Below are positions 5,960 to 13,218 of a DNA stretch of 16,954 nucleotides, piece by piece. The notes under the pieces are model-generated. The model saw only the letters and a list, made by a program, of their open reading frames with translations. It ran no database searches and was not told the origin of the DNA. This DNA is from Zoogloeaceae bacterium. GTDB lineage: Bacteria; Pseudomonadota; Gammaproteobacteria; Burkholderiales; Rhodocyclaceae. The DNA lies in NCBI GenBank assembly GCA_031290955.1, contig JAISLJ010000176.1:1-16954 (forward strand), in the 5' to 3' direction. Each line of letters starts with the position of its first letter. The first letter of the stretch is position 1. Position numbers and translations under genes: made by a program.

Positions 5960-7390
5960 ATGAGCGAAAACCAGCACGACAGCGACGGCTTGCAGGATCA
6001 CCTGTTCGAGGTGGAAACCCTGCTCGCCTGGCTGAAACCGATCCGGGACGAGGGAGAGACCTCGCCGGAGCCGGACCCGGCGGAACAGGCGAATCACGAC
6101 GCCTTGCAGCGGCGTCTGCGGGAAAAGCTGGAAGGCATGCATCCGGCCGATGTCGCCTACCTGCTCGAAGCTCTGCCGCCCGAAGACCGGCTTGTGGTCT
6201 GGGATCTGGTGGGCGCGGAACGGGACGGGGAAATCCTGCTCGAAGTCTCCGATGCCGTTCGGGAAACTCTGATTGAATCCATGGCGCGGCACGAACTCGT
6301 GGCCGCCGCCGAAACCCTCGATACCGACGAACTGGCCGATCTCGTCCCCGACTTGCCGCAGGAGGTCGTGGAGGATGTCTTCCAGGCTCTTTCCATCGAG
6401 GAACGCGAGCAGTTGCGGGCCGCCATGTCCTATCCGGAGGATACGGTGGGCGCGCTCATGGATTTCGACATGGTGACGGTGCGCGAGGAAGTCACGCTGG
6501 AAGTCGTGCTCCGTTACCTGCGTCGCTTCGACGAATTGCCGGAACATACGGACAAGATTTTCGTGGTCGACCGCGAGGCGCGCCTTTTGGGCATCCTTAC
6601 TCTGGAAGACCTGCTCATCAACGCGCCGGACGCCGCCGTCGAGACGGTCATGAAGCGGGACGTGACGCGCTTCCACCCACAGGACAAGGCTGAGGAAGCG
6701 GCGCAGGCCTTTGAACGCTATGACCTCGTTTCCGCGCCGGTCGTGGATCACGAGGGGCGCGTGGAAGGCCGCCTCACGCTGGTGGCGGTGGTCGATTTCA
6801 TCCGCGAGGAATCTGAGGCCGAGCAGCTCGCCCATGCCGGTCTGCGCGAGGAGGAAGACATCTTCGCCTCCGTCTGGGATTCCGTGAAAAACCGCTGGGC
6901 CTGGCTTGCGGTCAATCTCGTGACGGCCATCATCGCCTCAAGGGTGATCGGCCTTTTCGAGGGGGCCATCGAGAAACTCGTGGCCCTGGCCGCACTGATG
7001 CCCATCGTGGCGGGCATCGGCGGCAATTCCGGCAACCAGACGATCACCATGATCGTGCGCGCCATCGCCATGGGGCAGGTGAAACCCGATGCCACCAAGC
7101 GCCTCCTCAAGAAGGAACTGGGCGTCGCCCTCATCAACGGCCTCATCTGGGGCGGGCTTTTGGGCGTGCTGGCGGCTTGCCTGTACGGGAGCGTGTCGCT
7201 GGGTCTCGTCATGACTTCCGCCATGATCCTCAACCTGCTCCTGGCGGCTTCCGCCGGTGTCGGCATTCCCATGCTGCGCCAGCGCATGGGCGTAGACCCC
7301 GCCCTGGGCGGCTCGGTGCTGATTACCGCGCTCACCGATTCCGGCGGCTTCTTCATCTTCCTGGGGCTGGCAACGCTCTTCCTCCTGTAG
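5960..7390 (+). CDS. mgtE: MgtE-family magnesium channel/transporter
   Basis: MgtE is a homodimeric Mg2+-gated Mg2+ channel of the inner membrane. The 476-residue product has the full family layout. A cytosolic N-domain with helical MgtE_N repeats covers about residues 50-150 (HPADVAYLLEALPPEDR, LADLVPDLPQEVVEDVF). A CBS pair follows at about 160-290 (GALMDFDMVTVREEVTLEVV, VMKRDVTRFHPQDKAEEAAQ). The C-terminal pore domain has about five membrane helices. The signature GGNSGNQTITMIVRAIAMGQ lies near residue 353, and PALGGSVLITALTDSGGFF near the end holds the conserved pore-side Asp. The start is ATG 5960; the upstream open frame only overlaps clsB in another frame. No leader resembling an M-box riboswitch is visible in the ~35-nt leader. 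Confidence 0.96.
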   Translation: MSENQHDSDGLQDHLFEVETLLAWLKPIRDEGETSPEPDPAEQANHDALQRRLREKLEGMHPADVAYLLEALPPEDRLVVWDLVGAERDGEILLEVSDAVRETLIESMARHELVAAAETLDTDELADLVPDLPQEVVEDVFQALSIEEREQLRAAMSYPEDTVGALMDFDMVTVREEVTLEVVLRYLRRFDELPEHTDKIFVVDREARLLGILTLEDLLINAPDAAVETVMKRDVTRFHPQDKAEEAAQAFERYDLVSAPVVDHEGRVEGRLTLVAVVDFIREESEAEQLAHAGLREEEDIFASVWDSVKNRWAWLAVNLVTAIIASRVIGLFEGAIEKLVALAALMPIVAGIGGNSGNQTITMIVRAIAMGQVKPDATKRLLKKELGVALINGLIWGGLLGVLAACLYGSVSLGLVMTSAMILNLLLAASAGVGIPMLRQRMGVDPALGGSVLITALTDSGGFFIFLGLATLFLL

Positions 7391-7425
7391 CCTTTTCCTG
7401 ATGAGCCTCTGGTTAAAACAATTGT

Positions 7426-7449
7426 CATTGCGAGCGAAGCGAAGCAATC
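7426..7449. repeat. CATTGCGAGCGAAGCGAAGC extragenic repeat, copy 1
   Basis: A 24-base unit with pairing ends (ATTGC...GCAAT), downstream of the mgtE stop. It resembles a widespread class of bacterial extragenic repeats that contain GAGCGAAGCGA. Copy 2 is at 7756-7779 and differs at two positions. Confidence 0.8.
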
Positions 7450-7577
7450 CAAAGATATGCCATCCTGCCTTCATGTCTCCTGCTTGTGCGATTTCCTTGT
7501 TCTCGTACATACCGTTCCCCTCGCCCCCTGGGGGGGAGAGGGGGGGCCCGAAGGGCCGGGAGAGGGAGTTCTTTATG

Positions 7578-7718
7578 CGGAGCGAAGCGACGGTAACTTT
7601 TTTCACCGTTTCAGCTGGGAAAACGCCCAAGGAAAAATATGCGGCGCTTCGCGCCGGAAGGTGGACGCCCTCTCCTGTCGCTGCCGCGATACCCTCCCCC
7701 GCCAAGCGTGGGAGGGAA
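7578..7718. repeat. Dispersed composite repeat, copy A
   Basis: It shares with 16624-16762 a perfectly identical 35-base core (7624-7658 versus 16668-16702) beginning CGCCCAAGGAAAAATATGCG, which includes the hairpin CGGCGC-TTC-GCGCCG. Similarity continues for ~50 bases on either side, including GTAACTT/CTAACTT before the core and a CTCCCCCGCCA palindrome arm after it. It lies inside the inverted-repeat-bounded element at 7411-7794. Confidence 0.85.
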
Positions 7719-7755
7719 AGGCAAACGCTCGCATTCATTCCCTTGCTCCTTTCAT

Positions 7756-7779
7756 CACTGCGAGCGAAGCGAAGCAATG
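7756..7779. repeat. CACTGCGAGCGAAGCGAAGC extragenic repeat, copy 2
   Basis: Same unit and same orientation as the copy at 7426-7449, differing at two positions. It lies beside the right inverted repeat of the element. Confidence 0.8.
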
Positions 7780-7849
7780 ACGATTGTTTTAATCGGAGCT
7801 TCCCTGACTTTTCCCGACTCCTCCCACCTTTTCCCAACGTTTCCCGACC

Positions 7850-8851
7850 ATGCGTTTTCTCGTGACGGGCGCGAGCGGTTTCATCGGCGGACACCTGTGC
7901 CGCTATCTCCTTGATGCGGGCCATGTCGTGCGCGTAATCGCCCCGCCCGACGCGGAACAAGCGCCGGGAAGGAGCACACCCGGCAGGCTGGAATGCGCCT
8001 CGCCCCCGGACGCGCCCACAAAGCCAGACGCCTGGCGAGAAGCCTGCCAGGCGGTAGACGTGGTCTTCCACCTGGCGGGCCGCGCGCATCGCGGCGACTC
8101 GCGCCAGCCGGAAGCGCTGGCGGCATACCGGCGGGCAAACGTCGACCTGGTCGCGGCGGTGGCCGGGGCCGCTCATGCCGCAGGAGTCGGGCGCTTCGTG
8201 TTCGCAAGTTCCGTGACGGTCTATGGGGAAGCCTCGCCGCCCGGCGCGGCCTGGCGGGAAGATTCCCCCCTCGCTCCATCGCCACAGGATTTCTACACGC
8301 GCTCCAAGCAGGAAGCGGAAGCCCTTCTGCACACGCCGCCCTTTCGTGCCCTGGCGCCGGTGATTGTGCGCCTGCCGCTGGTCTACGGCCCCGGCGTGAA
8401 GGGAAACATGCGCGCCCTGTTGCGCCTTGTGGACAGCGGCCTGCCCCTGCCGCTTGCGGGCATCGAAAACCAGAGAAGCCTGGTCGGCATCGACAATCTC
8501 GCGCACTTCCTCACCCTGGCCGCCGCCTGCCCGCAAGCCGCCGGGGCAACCCTGCTGGTCTCTGACCGGGAAGATGTTTCCACGCCCGCGCTGATCCGCG
8601 CCATCGCCCAGGGATTGGGAAAGCAGGCGCGTCTCTTCCGGGCGACGGGCCTCCTGCGGCTGGCGAACGGCCTGCCCTGGGTGCAAAAACGCTACCGAAA
8701 GCTTGCCGGTGATTTCCGGATCGACCCTTCCCGCTCCTGCGATTTGTTACACTGGCGGCCCGAAACGCGCTTTGGCACGGGCGTCGCCCGGATGTGCGCG
8801 GAATATCGTCGGCAATCATCATGCGAATCAAACGGCTCTTCGACATCGTAG
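7850..8851 (+). CDS. NAD-dependent epimerase/dehydratase-family SDR, probable UDP-4-keto-sugar reductase (WbpV/WreQ-like)
   Basis: An extended short-chain dehydrogenase acting on a nucleotide sugar. The 333-residue product opens with the dinucleotide fold TGASGFIGGHL (GxxGxxG). It has the HLAGRAH loop near residue 75, the SSVTVYGE strand-loop, and the catalytic pair in YTRSK (YxxxK). The motif pattern SS-x-x-VYGE ... DFYTRSKQEAE is that of enzymes reducing UDP-4-keto-6-deoxy-GlcNAc to UDP-QuiNAc, and the two following genes fit that route. A plain UDP-hexose 4-epimerase is the alternative. No Shine-Dalgarno precedes the ATG; the leader is pyrimidine-rich with repeated TTTCCCGAC-type words. 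The 3' end overlaps the next gene by 31 bases, so the cassette is co-translated. Confidence 0.85.
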   Translation: MRFLVTGASGFIGGHLCRYLLDAGHVVRVIAPPDAEQAPGRSTPGRLECASPPDAPTKPDAWREACQAVDVVFHLAGRAHRGDSRQPEALAAYRRANVDLVAAVAGAAHAAGVGRFVFASSVTVYGEASPPGAAWREDSPLAPSPQDFYTRSKQEAEALLHTPPFRALAPVIVRLPLVYGPGVKGNMRALLRLVDSGLPLPLAGIENQRSLVGIDNLAHFLTLAAACPQAAGATLLVSDREDVSTPALIRAIAQGLGKQARLFRATGLLRLANGLPWVQKRYRKLAGDFRIDPSRSCDLLHWRPETRFGTGVARMCAEYRRQSSCESNGSSTS

Positions 8852-9387
8852 CCAGCATGGCGCTGATCCTCGCGCTGGCCTTGCCCATTGGCATGCTGGC
8901 GCTCTGCGTCCGGCTTTCCTCGCCCGGCCCGGCGTTCTACTGGTCGGAGCGGGTCGGGCGGGACAACCGCATTTTCCGCATGCCCAAGCTGCGCAGCATG
9001 CGGCAGGGCACACCCGCCCTCGCCACGCATCTGTTGACGGAGCCGGAGGCGCATCTTACGCCTTTCGGTTCCTTCCTCCGGCGGACGAGCCTGGACGAAC
9101 TGCCGCAACTCTGGAGCATCCTGAAGGGCGACATGAGCCTGGTCGGGCCGCGTCCGGCGCTCTTCAACCAGGCGGATCTCATTGCCCTGCGGACGGAACG
9201 GGGCATCCACCGGCTGCCGCCGGGCCTGACCGGCTGGGCGCAGATCAATGGCCGCGATGAACTGCCCATCCCCGAAAAGGTGCGCCTGGACGCGGAATAC
9301 CTCGCCCGCCGCTCCTTCCTCCTTGATCTTCGCATCCTGTGGCGTACCGCGCGCCGCGTTTTCTCCGGGCATGGAGTCTCCCACTAG
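8821..9387 (+). CDS. Monotopic polyprenyl-phosphate sugar-1-phosphate transferase (bacterial sugar transferase, PglC/WreU-like)
   Basis: It primes glycan synthesis by moving a sugar-1-phosphate from a UDP-sugar onto undecaprenyl phosphate at the inner membrane. The 188-residue product is the minimal catalytic type. One hydrophobic N-terminal membrane segment (residues ~5-28, FDIVASMALILALALPIGML) is followed by the cytosolic core: KLRSM, RTSLDELPQLWSILKGDMSL, VGPRPAL, LTGWAQING and SFLLDLRIL. DE in the SLDELPQ motif is the catalytic dyad of the family. Large multi-pass WbaP-type N-terminal domains are absent. ATG 8821 was chosen because the protein then starts at the usual MRIKRLFD; a GTG at 8794 lies inside the preceding gene. 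The stop is three bases before the next ATG. Confidence 0.93.
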   Translation: MRIKRLFDIVASMALILALALPIGMLALCVRLSSPGPAFYWSERVGRDNRIFRMPKLRSMRQGTPALATHLLTEPEAHLTPFGSFLRRTSLDELPQLWSILKGDMSLVGPRPALFNQADLIALRTERGIHRLPPGLTGWAQINGRDELPIPEKVRLDAEYLARRSFLLDLRILWRTARRVFSGHGVSH

Positions 9388-9390
9388 ATC

Positions 9391-11253
9391 ATGCTGCGCC
9401 TTTTCCCCTCCCTCCTGCGTCGCGCCCGCCCCGGCCTGCTGCGCTTCGTGGCGTTCAGCTACGATCTTTGCGTGTTGGCGCTTGCCTGGGTACTGGCCTA
9501 CAGCCTGCGCTTCAATTTCACCTGGACGCGGGAATTTCTCGGCCAGTGCCTGAGTGCCCTGCCGCTGATGCTGATCGTCCATGCTTCCGTCTACCAGGTC
9601 TTCGGGCTGTATCGTGGGCTGTGGCGCTACGCGAGTTCCCGGGATTTGCTGCGGATCGTGGGGGCGGTCTCGCTGGGCGCGCTTTTGACCGCCGTGCTCG
9701 TGTTCATGCTCTACACGTCCAACACCGGGCATGTGCCGCGCTCCGTGCTGGTGCTGCATCCCATGTTGCTGATCCTGTTCATGGGCGGCGGACGTTTTGC
9801 CTACCGCCTTGCCCGCGAATGGCGGCAGTACGGCCATCTGGACATGCAGGGCGAGCGGGTGCTCGTGATCGGCGCGGGCAGCGCCGGGGCGCGGCTGGTG
9901 CGGGAATTGCGGACTTCGCTGGATTGGCAGGTCGCGGCCTTCCTGGATGATGATCCGGGCAAGCGTGGCCGGGAAATCCACGGCATCAAGGTTCACGGGA
10001 GCATCCGCGAGGTGGGGCGGGTGGCCGCGGCGCTCGATCTCAAGCATGTGGTCATTGCCCTGCCCGGCGTGGCAAGCCGGGTGCGGCGGCGGGCGATGGA
10101 ACTGGCGGTGGGCGCGGGCTTGAAAGTGCTGACCGTGCCCGCGCTTGAGGATATCCTCTCCGGGCGCATCACCGTCTCGCACCTGCGCCAGATCGATCTT
10201 GAGGATTTGCTGAAGCGGGAGGCGGTGCAACTCGACGAGAGCGGGCTTTCCGGCATGCTCTCGGAACGGGTGGTGCTCGTGACCGGCGCGGGCGGCTCCA
10301 TCGGCTCCGAGCTTGTCCGCCAAATTGCCCATTTCCGGCCGCGGCGCATCGTGCTCTACGAACACGCCGAATTCGCGCTCTTCGAGATGAGCGAGACGTT
10401 TCGGCGCGAGTTTCCGGAAATCCCCGTGTGCGCCGTCGTCGGGGACGTGAAGGACGAGGCGCGGCTGGAGGGCGTCTTTGCGGCCCATCATCCCGACTAT
10501 GTTTTCCACGCTGCCGCCTACAAGCATGTGCCGTTGATGGAAGACGAAAACGCCTGGGAAGCCGTGCGCAACAACGTGGGCGGCACCCGCGCCCTGGCGC
10601 TTGCCGCCGCGCGGCATGGCGTGCGGAAGATGGTGCTCATTTCCACGGACAAGGCGATCAATCCCACGAACGTCATGGGCTGCACCAAGCGGCTGGCCGA
10701 GATGCTCCTCTTCAGCCTTGCCGAGGGCAGCGGCAAGACCCGCTTTCTGGCCGTGCGTTTTGGCAACGTGCTTGGCTCGAACGGCTCGGTGATCCCGACT
10801 TTCCAGCGGCAAATCGCGCAGGGCGGCCCGGTGACGGTCACGCATCCGGACATCACCCGCTATTTCATGCTGATTCCCGAGGCGGCGCAGCTTGTGTTGC
10901 AGGCGGCGCTCATGGGCGAGGGCGGCGAAATCTTCCTGCTCGATATGGGCGAACCCATCCGGATCATGGACCTCGCCCGCGACATGATCCTCCTTTCCGG
11001 ACACACGGAAGCGGAAATCCCCATCCAGATCACCGGCCTTCGGCCCGGCGAGAAGCTCTACGAGGAACTGCTCGCGGACGATGAAACCTCGCTCCCCACG
11101 CCACACGCCAAGCTGCGCATCGCCAAGGCCGCCCCGCCCCTGCCCGCGCAATGGCGTCAGGAACTGGAAACCTGGCTCGCCCAGCCCCGCCCCCAAAACA
11201 TCAAGGCCGAACTCAAGAAACGAGTGCCAGAATACCAGCCGGGGAGTTTTTGA
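9391..11253 (+). CDS. Membrane-bound UDP-GlcNAc 4,6-dehydratase-like protein (WbpM/CapD/PglF family)
   Basis: It converts UDP-GlcNAc to the 4-keto-6-deoxy intermediate for rare amino sugars. The 620-residue product has the full two-part family layout. About four membrane helices lie within residues ~15-145. A first Rossmann fold has VIGAGSAGARLVREL near 170. A second, catalytic SDR domain starts with VTGAGGSIGSELV near 297 and has AAAYKHVPLMEDE and STDKAINPTNVMGCTKRLAE. As usual in this family, the catalytic YxxxK tyrosine is replaced by methionine (Met429, Lys433). HPDITRYFMLIPEAAQLV and LRPGEKLYEELL complete the signature. Both N- and C-terminal parts are intact. It is three bases behind the sugar transferase, so the three genes form one operon ending here. 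Confidence 0.94.
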   Translation: MLRLFPSLLRRARPGLLRFVAFSYDLCVLALAWVLAYSLRFNFTWTREFLGQCLSALPLMLIVHASVYQVFGLYRGLWRYASSRDLLRIVGAVSLGALLTAVLVFMLYTSNTGHVPRSVLVLHPMLLILFMGGGRFAYRLAREWRQYGHLDMQGERVLVIGAGSAGARLVRELRTSLDWQVAAFLDDDPGKRGREIHGIKVHGSIREVGRVAAALDLKHVVIALPGVASRVRRRAMELAVGAGLKVLTVPALEDILSGRITVSHLRQIDLEDLLKREAVQLDESGLSGMLSERVVLVTGAGGSIGSELVRQIAHFRPRRIVLYEHAEFALFEMSETFRREFPEIPVCAVVGDVKDEARLEGVFAAHHPDYVFHAAAYKHVPLMEDENAWEAVRNNVGGTRALALAAARHGVRKMVLISTDKAINPTNVMGCTKRLAEMLLFSLAEGSGKTRFLAVRFGNVLGSNGSVIPTFQRQIAQGGPVTVTHPDITRYFMLIPEAAQLVLQAALMGEGGEIFLLDMGEPIRIMDLARDMILLSGHTEAEIPIQITGLRPGEKLYEELLADDETSLPTPHAKLRIAKAAPPLPAQWRQELETWLAQPRPQNIKAELKKRVPEYQPGSF

Positions 11254-11505
11254 GCGTGTAAGAGTGTCGTGGGACGGGATGCCGTTTTGCAAGGACAAAT
11301 ATTACCGCAAGATATGCTCCTTGCCGCAGCAGGAATCTTCCATCGCCTGCATGCCCCTTGTTTTTCTGATGCCTGTTGTTCCTGCATCAAAAAATATGTG
11401 TTGTGGACTTGCAAATCAATCGTCCTGCATTTAGGATCATGCCGTCGATGCCGTGGCGTTCATTCGAGAAATGGCACGATCTTCCCCAACGACCGGCAAA
11501 ATCCG
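11254..11505. other. Intergenic region with two inverted repeats, no gene
   Basis: These 252 bases between the glycan cassette and mshL are lower in GC. GCAAGGA (11289-11295) pairs with TCCTTGC (11318-11324). A second inverted repeat, TGATGC/GCATCA at 11367-11388, is flanked by a T5 tract and an A6 tract that can extend the stem. Neither has a T-run on its 3' side, so neither looks like a standard terminator. An in-frame extension of mshL through this region has no coding character. Confidence 0.5.
11409..11437 (+). promoter_or_regulatory. Candidate sigma-70 promoter of the mshL-like gene
   Basis: TTGCAA (11409-11414), a 17-base spacer, then TAGGAT (11432-11437): four of six matches in each hexamer. 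It lies about 68 bases before the ATG at 11506. Confidence 0.4.
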
Positions 11506-13203
11506 ATGAAATCCAGAAAAATCCTGTGGCTGTTCGCCTTGCTTTTGAGCGCGTGCGGCACGTTTCCCCTGCATGAGCGCGATGCCGTGGTCTCGCATCT
11601 GAATGCTTCAACTGTTCCTCCCGCTCCTTCTCCCGCCCCCACCCCCGCCGAAGCATCCATTCCACCAGAAGGGCCTGTGCCAGAAAGTGCCGCAGCGGAT
11701 GCCCGGACGGAAACCTTCAGCATCACGGTGCACAATGTACCGGTCCGCGACCTGCTTTTCGTTCTTGCACGGGAAGCCGAACTGGATCTCGACATTCATC
11801 CAGACATCCACGGTGAAATCTCCCTGAATGCGATCCGCCAGCCGCTTTCCCGGCTTTTTTCCCGCATTGCTCGCCAAGCCGGAGTGCGTTTCGAGCGCGA
11901 GGGCGACCACTATATCGCGCTGCCGGATAGTCCATTCTTGACGCATTACCAGATCGACTACGTCAATCTCAATCGCTTCACGAGCGGCGCCGTGGCGACA
12001 AATACCCAGATCACCACGCAGGCCGACAGTACCGCTGGCGCCAGTTCTCCCATGGGAAACGGCAATGTTTCCAGTACCCGGGTGGAAAACGTTTCCCGTA
12101 ATTTGTTCTGGGAATCGCTGGAGATGAACATTCAGGATCTTCTGGATGAAAACGGTACGGAAAATGTGGTCGAGAGCAGCAGCGCCGGGCCACGCGCCTT
12201 GCGACATCGGGCATCCGTCGTCGTCAATTCCGAGAGCGGTGTGTTGACCGTGCGGGCTACGGCGCGCCAGCATGCGCGGGTGCGGGAATTCATCCGCAAG
12301 GTGGAAAATGCTGCCCGGCGTCAGGTGATGATCGAAACCACCATCGTCGAAATCGAATTGAGCGACGAATACCAACAAGGCATCGAATGGAGTCGCGTTT
12401 GGGCGGAAGGGGCGAAAAGCTTGCAGGTGAAGCCGCCTACTGCTATCAACGGTTCCCAGGCAGCAACCACGCCTTTTGTTCTCGAATTCGCCAATCAGGG
12501 GAATCCCCTGTCGGCCACCCTGAGCCTGCTCAAGTCCTTCGGAGTCATGAAAGTGCTCTCCAGCCCGCGACTCTCCGTGCTCAACAACCAGACGGCGCTC
12601 CTGAAGGTGGTGGAAAATGTGGTGTATTTCAATATCAAGGCGGATGTCACGCCGGGGAATTCCAACACCAATCCGCTCGTGGCCTATACCACGACGCCGC
12701 AAACGGTTTCTGTTGGCCTCGTGATGACGGTAACGCCACAGATCAGCGACCGGGATAGCGTCATCCTGAACGTCCGCCCGACCATTTCCAGCATTTCCGG
12801 CATGATCAAGGATCCAAACCCGGATATCCCGAGCAGCCTTGCCAATGAAATTCCGCAGATTCGCACGCGCGAGATCGAGTCCATCCTGCGCGTGGAAAGC
12901 GGGGAAATCGCCGTTCTGGGCGGCCTTATGGAAGATCGTGTCGATACCCGTTCCGGACGAGTGCCAATCCTGGGCGACCTGCCATTCGCGGGCGAATTGT
13001 TTACGGCGAGAAACAACGCTGTCCGCAAATCCGAACTGGTGATTTTCCTGCGCCCGGTGGTCATCCGCGATCCCGGTCTTGATGGAGATTTCTCGTCCCT
13101 GAAAGCGCATCTGCCTGGCGACGATTATTTCCGGCTTCCGGGACAAGCAACGCATCCCCTGGATGCATTGCTTGTCCCGGATTCGGAAAAGGGGCGGTTC
13201 TGA
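11506..13203 (+). CDS. mshL: MshL-like outer-membrane secretin (type IV/MSHA pilus or type II secretion superfamily)
   Basis: Secretins form the outer-membrane ring through which a pilus or pseudopilus substrate passes. The 565-residue product starts with a lipoprotein signal (MKSRKILWLFALLLSACG, lipobox LSAC with Cys17). A Pro-rich linker follows, then an STN-like domain (FSITVHNVPVRDLLFVLARE, ~70-130). A MshL-type N-terminal region with a Ser/Thr/Asn-rich insertion (~150-220) comes next. The secretin core shows VMIETTIVEIELSDEYQQGI, VLSSPRLSVLNNQTALLKV, GLVMTVTPQI, VPILGDLPFAGELF and SELVIFLRPVVI. ATG 11506 is the only start that yields the signal peptide. None of the other msh genes (I, J, K, M, E, G or pilins) is adjacent, so it stands alone between a glycan cassette and a regulator. 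An orphan secretin for another machine is possible. Confidence 0.88.
   Translation: MKSRKILWLFALLLSACGTFPLHERDAVVSHLNASTVPPAPSPAPTPAEASIPPEGPVPESAAADARTETFSITVHNVPVRDLLFVLAREAELDLDIHPDIHGEISLNAIRQPLSRLFSRIARQAGVRFEREGDHYIALPDSPFLTHYQIDYVNLNRFTSGAVATNTQITTQADSTAGASSPMGNGNVSSTRVENVSRNLFWESLEMNIQDLLDENGTENVVESSSAGPRALRHRASVVVNSESGVLTVRATARQHARVREFIRKVENAARRQVMIETTIVEIELSDEYQQGIEWSRVWAEGAKSLQVKPPTAINGSQAATTPFVLEFANQGNPLSATLSLLKSFGVMKVLSSPRLSVLNNQTALLKVVENVVYFNIKADVTPGNSNTNPLVAYTTTPQTVSVGLVMTVTPQISDRDSVILNVRPTISSISGMIKDPNPDIPSSLANEIPQIRTREIESILRVESGEIAVLGGLMEDRVDTRSGRVPILGDLPFAGELFTARNNAVRKSELVIFLRPVVIRDPGLDGDFSSLKAHLPGDDYFRLPGQATHPLDALLVPDSEKGRF
13137..13181. repeat. Near-perfect 21-bp hairpin inside the 3' end of mshL
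   Basis: TCCGGGACAAGCAA-type left arm (13137-13157) pairs with the right arm ending TTGCTTGTCCCGGA (13161-13181), with one mismatch (13151/13167) and a three-base loop. It sits within the last ~25 codons of mshL, before the convergent marR. There is no T-run on either side, so it is not a standard terminator, but it could block transcription or protect RNA 3' ends. Confidence 0.85.
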
Positions 13204-13218
13204 GGCGCTTCCTGACTT

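Larger units (their letters stand above)
7411..7794. mobile_element. MITE-like element bounded by imperfect 21-bp inverted repeats, no gene inside
   Basis: The left end (7411-7431) begins GGTTAAAACAATTGTCATTG. The right end (7774-7794), read on the other strand, begins GATTAAAACAATCGTCATTG. The 21-base ends agree at 19 positions. Next to each end is a copy of the CGAGCGAAGCGAAGCAAT repeat. The interior holds pyrimidine/purine palindromes and one copy of the dispersed repeat also found near 16.6 kb. Open frames across it are low-complexity shadows of the repeats. No transposase is present, so a non-autonomous element or compound extragenic repeat is the likely reading. It fills the mgtE-SDR gap. 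Confidence 0.6.

Noticed and set aside
7401..7914. Several plus-strand open frames in the mgtE-SDR gap
   Set aside because: They translate palindromes and dispersed repeats, give low-complexity Arg/Pro/Ser products and lack start signals.
5900..8686. Minus-strand open frames opposite mgtE and across the repeat element
   Set aside because: Antisense to mgtE or made of repeat sequence; no start signals or motifs.
8692..11298. Very long minus-strand open frame (868 codons) opposite the glycan cassette
   Set aside because: Strongly supported plus-strand genes with catalytic motifs occupy the same DNA. The minus frame is His/Gly/Ala-rich without motifs, as expected for the antisense of GC-rich codons.
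11472..11487. Possible sigma-54 promoter before mshL
   Set aside because: The -24 part TGGCACG is perfect, but the -12 element reads TCCCC and lacks the essential GC, and it would start transcription only a few bases before the ATG.
11608..13155. Minus-strand open frame opposite mshL
   Set aside because: Antisense shadow of a recognisable secretin.
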